Assembly: GCF_900156405.1 (NCBI RefSeq)
Contig: NZ_FTNN01000012.1
Location: forward strand, 1 to 64,000
From: Shewanella morhuae
GTDB lineage: Bacteria; Pseudomonadota; Gammaproteobacteria; Enterobacterales; Shewanellaceae
Reading direction: 5' to 3'
DNA: 64,000 bases
Shown here: positions 56,724 through 63,863 of the stretch, piece after piece
Position numbering within the stretch: the first letter of the stretch is position 1
Layout: each line of letters opens with the position of its first letter
The notes under the pieces: generated by a model
The model's database searches: none
Told to the model about the DNA's origin: nothing
Seen by the model: the letters and a program-made list of their open reading frames with translations, nothing else
Translations under genes and position numbers: made by a program

Positions 56724-57020
56724 CTACTCTCCCGCCCGTGGACGTTTAACCCCTGGCACTACCGCGCGGCCTGTCGCCACATCTTGGCCGCGACCTGTTA
56801 GCGTTGCCGTGGTCACTTTGCCCACTAGCTCGGTTTTAATCAGCCCTTGCTCGTTAAGCCAAGCGAGCTGCACCAGCAAGGCATCACGGCTAATGTCGAG
56901 GCCGTAGGCATTTAAGCCATCTTGTAAGATGGACTCATTGAGTGCGAAGGCTCCCGCCTCGGTCAGTAATCGAAGCACCACAAGGCGTTGGTGCTCATTG
57001 ATAATTTGCTGCATCGCCAT
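56724..57020 (-). CDS. Mu gp26-like protein with winged-helix character (VpaChn25_0724 type)
   Basis: This 98-aa protein is the type named after VpaChn25_0724 in Mu-like phages. QQIINEHQRLVVLRLLTEAGAFALNESILQDGLNAYGLDISRDALLVQLAWLNEQGLI (in parts) has a winged-helix pattern followed by the strand pair TELVGKVTTATLTGRG. It may bind DNA; the role in the phage is not known. It overlaps the gp25-like gene by one base and precedes gp27-like by 2 bp. Confidence 0.8.
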   Translation of the reverse strand: MAMQQIINEHQRLVVLRLLTEAGAFALNESILQDGLNAYGLDISRDALLVQLAWLNEQGLIKTELVGKVTTATLTGRGQDVATGRAVVPGVKRPRAGE

Positions 57021-57355
57021 TAATGGCCTCCTTTAAGTTCGTTTTCGAGAAGCATGTCGGTCTTGGTTTCTAAGCGCCTAATGCCTTGTTCCATTGCGCC
57101 AAAGCGCTCACCTAAACCTGTGAGGGTTTTATCGAGCGCATGCAGTTCGTCACGGGTCGGCATGTACTCCAATTGCATTTCAGTTTCGCTAAGGCGCTTA
57201 TCGATTTCAGCCACCTTTTGGATCACCTTTTCGTGCTCAATACGTGGGGTAAATCGCGTGCTAAACCACGCCATCAGCAGTGCACAGAAAACGCTAATGA
57301 CGCTGCCAATGAAGCCCCAATACTTACCGAAATATTCAAATAGCGATTCGATCAT
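57020..57355 (-). CDS. DUF2730-family membrane protein (Mu gp25-like)
   Basis: This 111-aa protein has one N-terminal transmembrane segment (WGFIGSVISVFCALLMAWF, about 13-31) and a C-terminal coiled coil (IQKVAEIDKRLSETEMQLEYM, LDKTLTGLGERFGAMEQGI). This fits the DUF2730 family found at the gp25 position of Mu-like phages. It overlaps the zinc-finger gene by 4 bp. It may act in lysis or at the membrane, but this is not known. Confidence 0.82.
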   Translation of the reverse strand: MIESLFEYFGKYWGFIGSVISVFCALLMAWFSTRFTPRIEHEKVIQKVAEIDKRLSETEMQLEYMPTRDELHALDKTLTGLGERFGAMEQGIRRLETKTDMLLENELKGGH

Positions 57356-57576
57356 AAACGCGTCCCATAGCGCTGCTTCTGGCGCTTATCTTCATCCTGT
57401 TGGCAACTAATACAGCGCAACTCGTTAAGCCGCTGTGGCTCATTTGGCTCTAAGCAATCAATACAGATGCCATTGCCTTGGCGATGCTGTTTGTGCTTGG
57501 CGGCATCCCTTACTGCATCAACGCAGGCAGCTCGCTCGCGGGTTTCCATATTGCTAGCCCAATCGGTTTCGTCCAT
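57352..57576 (-). CDS. TraR/DksA-type zinc-finger protein
   Basis: This 74-aa protein starts at ATG 57576, which has AAGGA 5 nt upstream; the frame extends to 57651 but that part overlaps Rz1. It has the four-cysteine zinc finger CIDCLEP...CISC and the short N-terminal helix (ERAACVDAVRDAAKHK) of TraR-like proteins. These bind RNA polymerase in the secondary channel and change promoter preference. It is widespread in Mu-like phages at this place. Activity here is inferred. Confidence 0.85.
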   Translation of the reverse strand: MDETDWASNMETRERAACVDAVRDAAKHKQHRQGNGICIDCLEPNEPQRLNELRCISCQQDEDKRQKQRYGTRL

Positions 57577-57584
57577 GGGGTTCC

Positions 57585-57923
57585 TTATTTTGTTTGGTCT
57601 GTTTGATGGCGTAGCCGCCAATCGTGCAGGGCTTGCCAGTCGAGGTTGCATTGCCCAAGGTCAGTGAGTAGCGAGAGCATTAGCCCCGCTGACTCTTGAT
57701 TGCTGAGCGGTGGGTTGCGAAGGCACACCTCCTGTTGGGTTTGCAGGCACTGCAAGACCTGTGGCGGTACCTGAGTGACGTTGCACTCGCGCATCAGTGC
57801 TTCTGGCGGCAACACATACGCGGTCTTGTAAGTGGGCACGTAACGCACAGCGGGCGGCATTGTCGTACACGCGCACAACATCGTTAGGCACACTAGCCAC
57901 ACGCCATGTTTGTGTTTGTTCAT
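57585..57923 (-). CDS. Rz1-like outer-membrane lipoprotein (o-spanin)
   Basis: This 112-aa lipoprotein starts at ATG 57923 with GAGG upstream. The signal sequence VWLVCLTMLCACTT ends in a lipobox-like LCAC, so Cys would be acylated. The mature part is Pro-rich at the start (TTMPPAVRYVPTYKTAYVLPPEAL), typical of Rz1. It overlaps the 3' part of the Rz-like gene in another frame by about 260 bp, the classic nested spanin arrangement. With Rz it would fuse the two membranes in lysis. Confidence 0.8.
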   Translation of the reverse strand: MNKHKHGVWLVCLTMLCACTTMPPAVRYVPTYKTAYVLPPEALMRECNVTQVPPQVLQCLQTQQEVCLRNPPLSNQESAGLMLSLLTDLGQCNLDWQALHDWRLRHQTDQTK

Positions 57924-58245
57924 CCTGGGCGTCCTCAAGTAACTGGGTGAGTTGGTGGTTAAGGTCTTGATTACGGGTAGCTAACGCGGCCTTTTGCTGT
58001 TCGACGGTTTGCACCTGCAGGGCGAGGGTTTTGCCTTCGTCTTTTAGGGCAATGCGTTCAACGTTGGCGTCTTGCAGCCATACCGCTAGGGTGTCGGCGC
58101 TCTGTTGCAGGGCAGCATTGTCAGTTAACGCTTGGGTGAGTTGGCTATTAGTGCTCTGCTGTTGCTGGTACATCAGCCCAATGGTGACTAATGCCAGTGA
58201 CAAAAATAGCCACTGCACAGTGCTAATGATTTGTGAAGGATTCAT
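57661..58245 (-). CDS. Rz-like inner-membrane spanin
   Basis: This 194-aa protein starts at ATG 58245 on an ATGA overlap with the lysozyme gene. An N-terminal membrane anchor (TVQWLFLSLALVTIGLMY) is followed by a long coiled coil rich in Gln (QQSADTLAVWLQD, LALQVQTVEQQKAALATRNQDLNHQL). This is the i-spanin pattern. The C-terminal ~80 residues, where Rz1 overlaps, are low-complexity and shaped by the second frame. No separate holin gene is seen; the anchored lysozyme may not need one for export. Confidence 0.8.
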   Translation of the reverse strand: MNPSQIISTVQWLFLSLALVTIGLMYQQQQSTNSQLTQALTDNAALQQSADTLAVWLQDANVERIALKDEGKTLALQVQTVEQQKAALATRNQDLNHQLTQLLEDAQDEQTQTWRVASVPNDVVRVYDNAARCALRAHLQDRVCVAARSTDARVQRHSGTATGLAVPANPTGGVPSQPTAQQSRVSGANALATH

Positions 58246-58811
58246 TGCGCGCCCCCCTTTGATTGCGAGAGGCCCAGTTCGCTTAGGCAAATGGTTTGCT
58301 CTTCGGCACGACGCTTGATGAGGCCATTTAGGCGCACCTTGTTACCGAATAGGTCGGTGCCATACGTCCAGCCATTACAGACGCGCTCACCCGTTTGCTT
58401 ATTGGTTGAACAGGCTTGGGTTAGCTCCTTACAGGCACCCACACGATCCCCTACAAGCAGCTTTTTACGCAGGGTTGAGCTGGCAAAATTGCCATAGCCC
58501 GCCCAATGCATAAACGACAGATAGGCCGCATGCTCGCCATCAGTAAGTGCTACAGGGGCCGTGAGTTGCAGCAACTGCTTATCAGCGCGAGCGATATCCT
58601 TGGCAAAAATCTCCATGCATTGTTGCTCGGTAAAGGTTTGCCCAAGCCTCAAGTCTTTGCTCGTATGGCCACGACAGGCGGTCAGCACGCCAACCGCATC
58701 GATATAGACGCTCAGGCTATTCCCTTCCCATTTATCGGTAAGCTGTGCGCCAGTGATGGCCGCCGAACTTAAGCCAGCGGCCAGTAAAATAGCCTTGAGT
58801 TTACTGTTCAT
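58242..58811 (-). CDS. phage lysozyme (GH24) with signal-anchor
   Basis: This 189-aa muramidase has an N-terminal hydrophobic segment (LKAILLAAGLSSAAITGA) like the signal-anchor-release (SAR) endolysins, so it would go through the Sec pathway. The catalytic Glu is in KWEGNSLSVY, with downstream Asp and Thr in the GH24 triad (IDAVGVLTACRGHT). GDRVGACKELTQACS and VCNGWTYG complete the family. It cuts peptidoglycan. It is the first recognised gene of the lysis module, followed by Rz and Rz1 in overlap. Confidence 0.93.
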   Translation of the reverse strand: MNSKLKAILLAAGLSSAAITGAQLTDKWEGNSLSVYIDAVGVLTACRGHTSKDLRLGQTFTEQQCMEIFAKDIARADKQLLQLTAPVALTDGEHAAYLSFMHWAGYGNFASSTLRKKLLVGDRVGACKELTQACSTNKQTGERVCNGWTYGTDLFGNKVRLNGLIKRRAEEQTICLSELGLSQSKGGAQ

Positions 58812-59139
58812 TTGGCACCGCCATAGCTTGTGCCTTGCGTTGCTCGCGGGCTTTTAAAACATGGAGGTGAGTGACGGCATGCCAGCCTTGTTCAAAGTAG
58901 CTTTGACGAGTGAGACTGTGGCTATACACGGGTACGGTGGCGGGCACATCGCCTGCTAACTCCGCCGCTAACTCTGCACGAAGGCGGGCATTAAACCCGT
59001 CTTTGGCACACTGACGATGGACTCGGTTTTGTATCCGACTGATGTGAAAGCCAGAGGGGCGAAAATTCGCAATCGGCATACGGTTAACGCCGCTGCGACT
59101 CTGGCATTTACGAGAAGTATTGTGGGTGACAAAGGCCAT
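58801..59139 (-). CDS. small phage protein at the head of the lysis operon
   Basis: This frame of up to 112 aa overlaps the lysozyme start by 11 bp. It is basic (RPSGFHISRIQNRVHRQ) with an Ala-rich central part (LRAELAAELAGDVPATVP). I do not recognise it. The first ATG (59139) directly follows a hairpin and seven Ts with no ribosome site, so an internal ATG at 59079 could be the true start. It sits where Mu has the beginning of the lys transcription unit. Confidence 0.55.
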   Translation of the reverse strand: MAFVTHNTSRKCQSRSGVNRMPIANFRPSGFHISRIQNRVHRQCAKDGFNARLRAELAAELAGDVPATVPVYSHSLTRQSYFEQGWHAVTHLHVLKAREQRKAQAMAVPNEQ

Positions 59140-59146
59140 AAAAAAA

Positions 59147-59178
59147 CCGAGACAGTGAACATAGGTTCATTGTCTCGG
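59147..59178 (-). terminator. hairpin plus T-run abutting the first ATG of the lysis operon
   Basis: CCGAGACAGTGAAC and GTTCATTGTCTCGG form a 14-bp stem with one G-U pair. Leftward it is followed by TTTTTTT and immediately ATG, the same layout as at gene I. Confidence 0.7.
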
Positions 59179-59191
59179 CTTAAGGGTTTGG

Positions 59192-59217
59192 AGCGGATTG
59201 GAAAGGTTTCGGGATTA
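59192..59217 (-). repeat. 26-bp repeat, copy 2, upstream of the lysis operon
   Basis: Identical over 26 bp to 48797-48822 (core GGATTGGAAAGGTTTCGGG). It lies 13 bp from the hairpin and borders the second cargo. The neighbouring bases differ, so the identity is local. Confidence 0.85.
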
Positions 59218-59276
59218 GCATGCAAGAAATTATGCTGATAACATTCAGCACCATAATTACTAAGGAATAAAAAAGT

Positions 59277-60005
59277 ATGGATTCAACGGATAAAACGCTT
59301 AGGAATTTTCACACTAAGATAGATGCTGATGTCGGTTTAAAATCAAAACGCCGCGCATTAATTGTAACGTCTATAGTCTTGATAATAATTAGCTGGACGG
59401 GAGCGACTCTAAAAGAGATTACTGGATTAGTTGCTAAAATTGAACTCACCAATACCGTTGCAATTAAATATTTGCTAATCCTATCAATAGCTTACCTAAT
59501 GTTTCGATATTTTGCTTATGCGAGAACATATCACCAGCAGTTACGCTCATTTTGGGTTAAACGATTTATGCAAGATAAAAGAGTTTTTCGCTACTATGTT
59601 GATCAAAACAATCCTCATGATGAGGATATTGATGGTCTACTCGGTAAGGCTCTAGATGTATGGGTTGGTGACGAACCAAGTGTACGATCCCTTGGGTACG
59701 AAAATCACGGATTCCCTTTTTTCGGAAGGAAAATAACCTATATAACAAGAGAGGGTTATAGCAGTGGGCATCCTGATGACCCCGATACTAGATATGAAGA
59801 GGTTGACTTTGTAAATGAAATCATTCTCAACAAATTTACAGACAAATGGAAGATCGAAGACTTAATAAAACTCTTATCAATTGAATACGGATATGTGTTC
59901 AAAAGTTACACTCACTATAGAGAGTACTTTGATTTAATGGGACCTTATTTTTTTGGAATTTTAGCGCTGTTATCGCCTATTGTTGCACCACAACTAATAA
60001 ACTAG
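59277..60005 (+). CDS. membrane protein of unknown function (cargo gene, opposite strand)
   Basis: This 242-aa protein is the only plus-strand gene inside the visible prophage. Two N-terminal membrane segments (ALIVTSIVLIIISWTGATL about 27-46; YLLILSIAYLMFRYFAYA about 65-82) and one at the C-terminus (YFFGILALLSPIVAPQLI) frame a soluble middle. That middle has HPDDPDTRYEEVDFVN and other acidic stretches. It has its own ribosome site (AAGGA) and terminator and is AT-rich, so it is a moron expressed in the lysogen. Superinfection exclusion or abortive infection is a guess from context. Confidence 0.7.
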   Translation: MDSTDKTLRNFHTKIDADVGLKSKRRALIVTSIVLIIISWTGATLKEITGLVAKIELTNTVAIKYLLILSIAYLMFRYFAYARTYHQQLRSFWVKRFMQDKRVFRYYVDQNNPHDEDIDGLLGKALDVWVGDEPSVRSLGYENHGFPFFGRKITYITREGYSSGHPDDPDTRYEEVDFVNEIILNKFTDKWKIEDLIKLLSIEYGYVFKSYTHYREYFDLMGPYFFGILALLSPIVAPQLIN

Positions 60006-60011
60006 TAGATA

Positions 60012-60042
60012 AAGCACAAGTGTGAAATCTTGTGCTTTTTTG
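60012..60042 (+). terminator. terminator of the plus-strand cargo gene
   Basis: AAAGCACAAG and CTTGTGCTTTT pair over an 8-nt loop, ending in a T-run 7 bp after the stop codon. The converging DUF4124-like gene ends just beyond. Confidence 0.88.
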
Positions 60043-60051
60043 TACTTAAAA

Positions 60052-60477
60052 TCATTTGAAAATAAGCTTCTGATGTTCAGTCATTTTTGTCCCGTTGTAG
60101 TTCAAAAAACATGGACGGAACTCACCACCTGCGTATGCCCCATAGCTGTTTTTGGCGTTAATCTTTAGCTGTAATACCCTGCGAGCACCGCTATCATCCT
60201 GCAACCAATCAAAGAAATGCCCTTCGACCTTGATAGAATCAGGATCTTTAAAATCACCAAAGCGTTTCAAGTAAGCCACACACTGCTCTACAAGGATTGA
60301 TTCGTTAGCTGTATCGACAACAGAAGACATTTTCGGTGGAGGAGTTACTGAGATTGGTATGGCATCTTCGGCACAGGAGACTTGGCTATAGGTCTCCACC
60401 CCATTTACCATACATTTGTAGATTTCGGCCTCGGCACTAAATGCGCAGCACATGGCAGCAAATAAAATCCATTTCAT
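60052..60477 (-). CDS. secreted DUF4124-like protein (cargo gene)
   Basis: This 141-aa protein has a signal peptide (MKWILFAAMCCAFSAEAE). The mature start, IYKCMVNGVETYSQVSC, is the DUF4124 pattern (a YKW/C...G...YS..PC core) with two cysteines. The rest contains SILVEQCVAYLKRFGDFKDPDS and a strand-rich part ending in FRPCFLNYNG, with four likely disulfide cysteines. It is periplasmic. DUF4124 has no established function. AAGGA precedes the ATG. Confidence 0.65.
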   Translation of the reverse strand: MKWILFAAMCCAFSAEAEIYKCMVNGVETYSQVSCAEDAIPISVTPPPKMSSVVDTANESILVEQCVAYLKRFGDFKDPDSIKVEGHFFDWLQDDSGARRVLQLKINAKNSYGAYAGGEFRPCFLNYNGTKMTEHQKLIFK

Positions 60478-60495
60478 TTATCTATCCTTAACTTT

Positions 60496-61200
60496 TTAAG
60501 CCGATTGTTGCTTTCTAATTGCTCTGCGCTCTTGGCTAATTCTGATACGCTCTGGCTCTGTATAAATTTTCTCCAGAACCATAAAGCTAAAATCCATAAT
60601 ATCGTAGGCTTCATCTTTACCTAGTTCGCCATCGTGCGCACCGTCATTACCATCCTGTCGAATGCAAGTCACCATGTCCTTTAACGAAGCAGGCCAATGA
60701 TTATTATCAAAAAGCCACTCTAACCTATCGGCAAGATAATTCTTTTGTCGGGGAGTAATGGTTATTCCTGAGCCATCGGCTGGTAATTGAGACTTAGAAG
60801 CGAGATCTAGGCTTAATCTGAACATTGCACCTGCAGCGTTATAACAACCCGAGGCATAGCACTTTGCCCCCTCGACAAAGGCATTCTGTACGTTTAAAGG
60901 TAAATGTTCCGGAGAGGGGGATGCTTCAACATCAGCAAGAGTTACAAAAACGTGGACGTCTAAAAATTCATAAAGTAAATGTCTATGTATATTTAAATCA
61001 TTTAATTCACGAAATGTTGCTCTGCCAGATACATTTGCACGAATCACTGATACTTGCTTACAATTTCTACATTGCATGGGCACTTCAAGATAAAATGTCT
61101 CCGGATAGCCATTAATCTCTCTTACTGGTGCAAAAGCAAGTACATCGAATGTGGTTTTTTGTGCCTTGCAGCGCGGGCAATCAGTTACATGAATTGACAT
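60496..61200 (-). CDS. DUF4145-domain protein with N-terminal zinc ribbon (cargo gene)
   Basis: This 234-aa soluble protein begins with a zinc ribbon of two CxxC knuckles (CPRC at 8-11, CRNC at 43-46). The C-terminal half is a DUF4145 domain: CYNAAGAMFRLSLDLASKSQL, NYLADRLEWLFDNNHWPASLKDMVTCIRQDGNDGAHDGELGKDEA. The RxxGNDxAH motif is the family hallmark. DUF4145 occurs in restriction enzymes and other defence proteins; its function is unknown. It lies 18 bp upstream of the secreted gene in the same direction, and next to mor. Confidence 0.8.
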   Translation of the reverse strand: MSIHVTDCPRCKAQKTTFDVLAFAPVREINGYPETFYLEVPMQCRNCKQVSVIRANVSGRATFRELNDLNIHRHLLYEFLDVHVFVTLADVEASPSPEHLPLNVQNAFVEGAKCYASGCYNAAGAMFRLSLDLASKSQLPADGSGITITPRQKNYLADRLEWLFDNNHWPASLKDMVTCIRQDGNDGAHDGELGKDEAYDIMDFSFMVLEKIYTEPERIRISQERRAIRKQQSA

Positions 61201-61310
61201 ATAATTTCCTGAGAAAATTTAACTTATTACATAATAACAACAATTGTGAATTGTTAAATACTCTAAATCTCTTTATGCCAAATGACCTTGCAGTAAGCCA
61301 CACTTCTTAA

Positions 61311-61766
61311 CTAAAACAATCTCCTCTGCTTCCTCGCCACAAAAGCCGCCCTTTGCTCTGCCACTATCTGACTGATCCGGCGCTCGGTGAGTCCATAGTC
61401 GCGGCTTAACTGCTCTAAGTTATTGCCCTTAAACTCACGCCAAATACGGATATCACGCAGCGCGTCCTTAAGGCGTTCGCCATTGGGGATGTAGATGTCC
61501 CGTCCGCCTAGGTAGGCACTTAGGCTAGTGGCTAAGGCTTCACTCACGTTATCCGCATTATCAATATCGTATTGCTTTAGCGTTTGCCGCATCACATCAC
61601 ACAAGCTTTGCAAGGTTGAAGGCCAGCGGCGAATGAAGTCCTCACGCTCATCGGGCTTAAGCGTGGCTAAGGTTTCGAGGGCTTGTTCCAGCTCGGCGGC
61701 GCTGGTGGACAATAAATCCAATTGGTTTTCGGGAATGCTAACCGCGTTTAGGATGCTCTTACTCAT
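61311..61766 (-). CDS. mor: Mor/C-family transcription activator
   Basis: This 151-aa activator is of the Mu Mor/C family. The N-terminal dimerisation part is helical; residues about 75-110 (ALATSLSAYLGGRDIYIPNGERLKDALRDIRIWREF) include the GGRDIYIPNG beta strand typical for Mor/C. The C-terminal helix-turn-helix is NLEQLSRDYGLTERRISQIVAEQR. The start at 61766 has GAGGGG; it overlaps the gemA end by 8 bp, as in Mu. As no second Mor/C gene is seen, it may drive both middle and late promoters. Confidence 0.9.
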   Translation of the reverse strand: MSKSILNAVSIPENQLDLLSTSAAELEQALETLATLKPDEREDFIRRWPSTLQSLCDVMRQTLKQYDIDNADNVSEALATSLSAYLGGRDIYIPNGERLKDALRDIRIWREFKGNNLEQLSRDYGLTERRISQIVAEQRAAFVARKQRRLF

Positions 61767-62379
61767 GACCATACCCCTCGTATTGCGCGACGATCACCTC
61801 ATAACTTGCGGGGCGTGTACCTGCTTCATTCATTTTTAGCCGTTCACCACGGGCAATAATACGCTCGATAAGTACGCGCTTATGCCAGTTTTTCAGGCTT
61901 TCAAGCACTTTGTAGGCTTGCGGTTCTGTCATCCAAGCGGTGGCATCCACTCCTTCACTTTTACTACGTAGCGTCATGCGACGCACATAGGCATCAAGCG
62001 CCGATTCACTGTTATCCTGGATCACTAAGTGATGGCCCATGGTGATCCAAATAGCACGTATTTTATCTATGCTGGCTAATTTGCTTTTACCCGCAACAGG
62101 ACTTAAACGACGTTTAACCGCTGTTTTATTGTTGGTTACAGTAGGTTTAAAGCCCTTTTGTTTAAACACTTCTAGCGCCTTTTCAAGCTCTGGCAAGTTC
62201 ATTGCCCGCAAGGAGTCTTTACCCGTGGCATTTTTCAGCATGGCGCGGTAGATGGCTTCATCGAGCTGCAATGATCCCTTAGCCACATTGATTAAGGTGA
62301 TCAGGCGCTTCTTGTGTTGAGCGACTGGGTGCGCCTGCGCATTAGTCTGCACAGGGGCTTTTTGATTAGTTTCTAACAT
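61759..62379 (-). CDS. gemA: GemA-like regulatory protein (DUF1018, Mu gp16/17 type)
   Basis: This 206-aa protein belongs to the GemA/DUF1018 family. The N-terminal part KRLITLINVAKGSLQLDEAIYRAMLKNATGKDSLRAMN is the hallmark, followed by ASIDKIRAIWITMGHHLVIQDNSESALDAYVRRM, and LKNWHKRVLIERI near the C-terminus. In Mu, GemA affects host gene expression and DNA topology. Here its ATG overlaps the stop of the preceding small gene and its stop overlaps mor, an arrangement kept from Mu. Confidence 0.9.
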   Translation of the reverse strand: MLETNQKAPVQTNAQAHPVAQHKKRLITLINVAKGSLQLDEAIYRAMLKNATGKDSLRAMNLPELEKALEVFKQKGFKPTVTNNKTAVKRRLSPVAGKSKLASIDKIRAIWITMGHHLVIQDNSESALDAYVRRMTLRSKSEGVDATAWMTEPQAYKVLESLKNWHKRVLIERIIARGERLKMNEAGTRPASYEVIVAQYEGYGHE

Positions 62380-62594
62380 TCGTCATCCTCATCGGTTGTC
62401 GCACTGGATACTATCTTGATGGCTTTAGGCTGACTCTTAAGTTGCTGCCAATGTGGTGTTACTGCATTTAAAAAGTTAACAGCCCATTGCTCACGATCGG
62501 CGAGCAGTTCTGCCTTAGTTTTCCCCTTACGAACGGGCCTAACTGGGCAGTTCGCAATGGCATATTTGAGTAAGCGTTTAGCATAGGGTGTCAT
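62373..62594 (-). CDS. small early phage protein
   Basis: This 73-aa protein is very basic in its first half (YAKRLLKYAIANCPVRPVRKGKTKAEL) and acidic at the end (TTDEDDEC). It is tightly coupled with gemA by a 7-bp overlap and has AAAGATGA before its ATG. I do not recognise a family. Such small proteins in the early operon of Mu-like phages often are host-takeover factors, but nothing here shows a function. Confidence 0.6.
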   Translation of the reverse strand: MTPYAKRLLKYAIANCPVRPVRKGKTKAELLADREQWAVNFLNAVTPHWQQLKSQPKAIKIVSSATTDEDDEC

Positions 62595-62684
62595 TCATCT
62601 TTACTCTTTGGTTAGCTGCTCATCAGTGCCTAATCACTACATTAGACAGACCTCGCTCCAAGCTATGGAGCGGGTTTCGCAGGG

Positions 62685-62993
62685 TTAACGCATTACTGGC
62701 TTTGGCTCTAGCAGTTCTAAATTATTGAGTGACTTCTCCATAAAAAAGGCGATCACAGCGCGGCGTTCGCCTGCAAACTCTTGGCTTAACTCCTTGAGCG
62801 CATTGAGCAGCGCGGCGCACATGATCAAGCAGTAATGCGGCCTTTCAGCAGCTAGGCCACTGAGCTCGCTGCGCAGATTGTCAAAGCTAGCTTCAAGTAA
62901 GGTCGCTTGGCGTAATTGAAACGCCACCCGATCGAGTGCGGCTTGGTTGTCATCGAATAGGTGTTGAATGCCCGATTGTGTACTGAGTGTCAT
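62685..62993 (-). CDS. small early phage protein of unknown function
   Basis: This 102-aa protein starts at ATG 62993 with GGAG upstream; the longer frame to 63071 overlaps the DUF3164 gene and lacks a ribosome site. It is predicted to be all helical (QAALDRVAFQLRQATLLEASFDNL, CLIMCAALLNALKELSQEF). No family is recognised. It lies 19 bp after the DUF3164 gene in the early operon. A 90-bp gap with a CGCTCC/GGAGCG hairpin follows. Confidence 0.65.
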   Translation of the reverse strand: MTLSTQSGIQHLFDDNQAALDRVAFQLRQATLLEASFDNLRSELSGLAAERPHYCLIMCAALLNALKELSQEFAGERRAVIAFFMEKSLNNLELLEPKPVMR

Positions 62994-63012
62994 GATGTGC
63001 TCCTTGCTCCCC

Positions 63013-63648
63013 CTAAAGGGTGCTGATATCCAGTGGTAGTTGGGTATATTTGCCATTAGGCTGACGCTCATATAAACGCAGGTACTGACTAGTGCCTGTG
63101 ATTTGAATCGCGTCGGCTATGGCGTCCATGGCCCGTTTCCAGTTGGCATCGTCGATATCCAGCTGGCGCAGACTGAGCACTTGGTTAACGTCGATTCGGC
63201 CTTGCTGGTTTACCCGAAAGGCATGCTCAACCATCGCCATCAGGCGGGTATCCGCGCCACCGCTCCAGCTTTTAATGCAGTCATCAATCAAGGTTTTAGC
63301 GGTTTGAATGCGTTCATCAAATACGCGGTGTTCACCCACGGCACGGCGCACTTGGTACTTGCCATCAAAGCTAGTAAGCAAAATATTGCCCTTGCTGCCA
63401 CCGACCTTAACGCCATATTCACTAGCCGATAGTTCGGCAAAGCCATCAATTTGCACCATCGTCATCAGTTTGAAATTAAGCATCTGTTCTCGCAGTTCCT
63501 TGGCAGAACCGACAATAGCCAGCACTACTTCGTCGCGCAGTTTGTCCACGGGCTTGATACGATCTTCATGCACCAAATCGCCTACCGCGTTTTTGCGGTA
63601 GCCCTGCGGAATAGCAGCTTGGTTGTGGGTTTGTTCTTGTGTGTTCAT
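63013..63648 (-). CDS. DUF3164-family early protein
   Basis: This 211-aa protein matches the DUF3164 family of Mu-like phages. The N-terminus (IPQGYRKNAVGDLVHEDRIKPVDKLRDEVV) and VKVGGSKGNILLTSFDGKYQVRRAV are typical, as are RIDVNQVLSLRQLDIDDANWKRAMDAIADAI and QYLRLYERQPNGKY. The function is unknown; it lies among transposition-associated early genes. I chose ATG 63648 (GAGG upstream), because the ATG at 63663 overlaps the previous gene. Confidence 0.88.
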   Translation of the reverse strand: MNTQEQTHNQAAIPQGYRKNAVGDLVHEDRIKPVDKLRDEVVLAIVGSAKELREQMLNFKLMTMVQIDGFAELSASEYGVKVGGSKGNILLTSFDGKYQVRRAVGEHRVFDERIQTAKTLIDDCIKSWSGGADTRLMAMVEHAFRVNQQGRIDVNQVLSLRQLDIDDANWKRAMDAIADAIQITGTSQYLRLYERQPNGKYTQLPLDISTL

Positions 63649-63649
63649 C

Positions 63650-63862
63650 TTATTTGTCCTCATTCCAGCGCACTGTCACGCCATGAAATTGCACCGCCAT
63701 ACAACGGCGACGAATGCCTTTTATATTCTCGATAATCTCAACTGCCATGCGTTTAAAATCACGGCTTGGAACGTCAATTTGGATAACACCGCGATGCTGG
63801 CTAACGACCTTCATCCCACGAAGCCTTAAGGCGGCAATCACATTGATAGCTTTTGTTTGCAT
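63650..63862 (-). CDS. small early phage protein (70 aa)
   Basis: This protein is followed by the DUF3164 gene with a 1-bp gap and has AAAGG before its ATG. VIAALRLRGMKVVSQHRGVIQIDVPSRDFKRMAVEI is an alternating strand/helix pattern, then a basic region (GIRRRCMAVQFHGVTVRW). No family is recognised. It belongs to the early operon by orientation and spacing. Confidence 0.65.
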   Translation of the reverse strand: MQTKAINVIAALRLRGMKVVSQHRGVIQIDVPSRDFKRMAVEIIENIKGIRRRCMAVQFHGVTVRWNEDK

Positions 63863-63863
63863 G

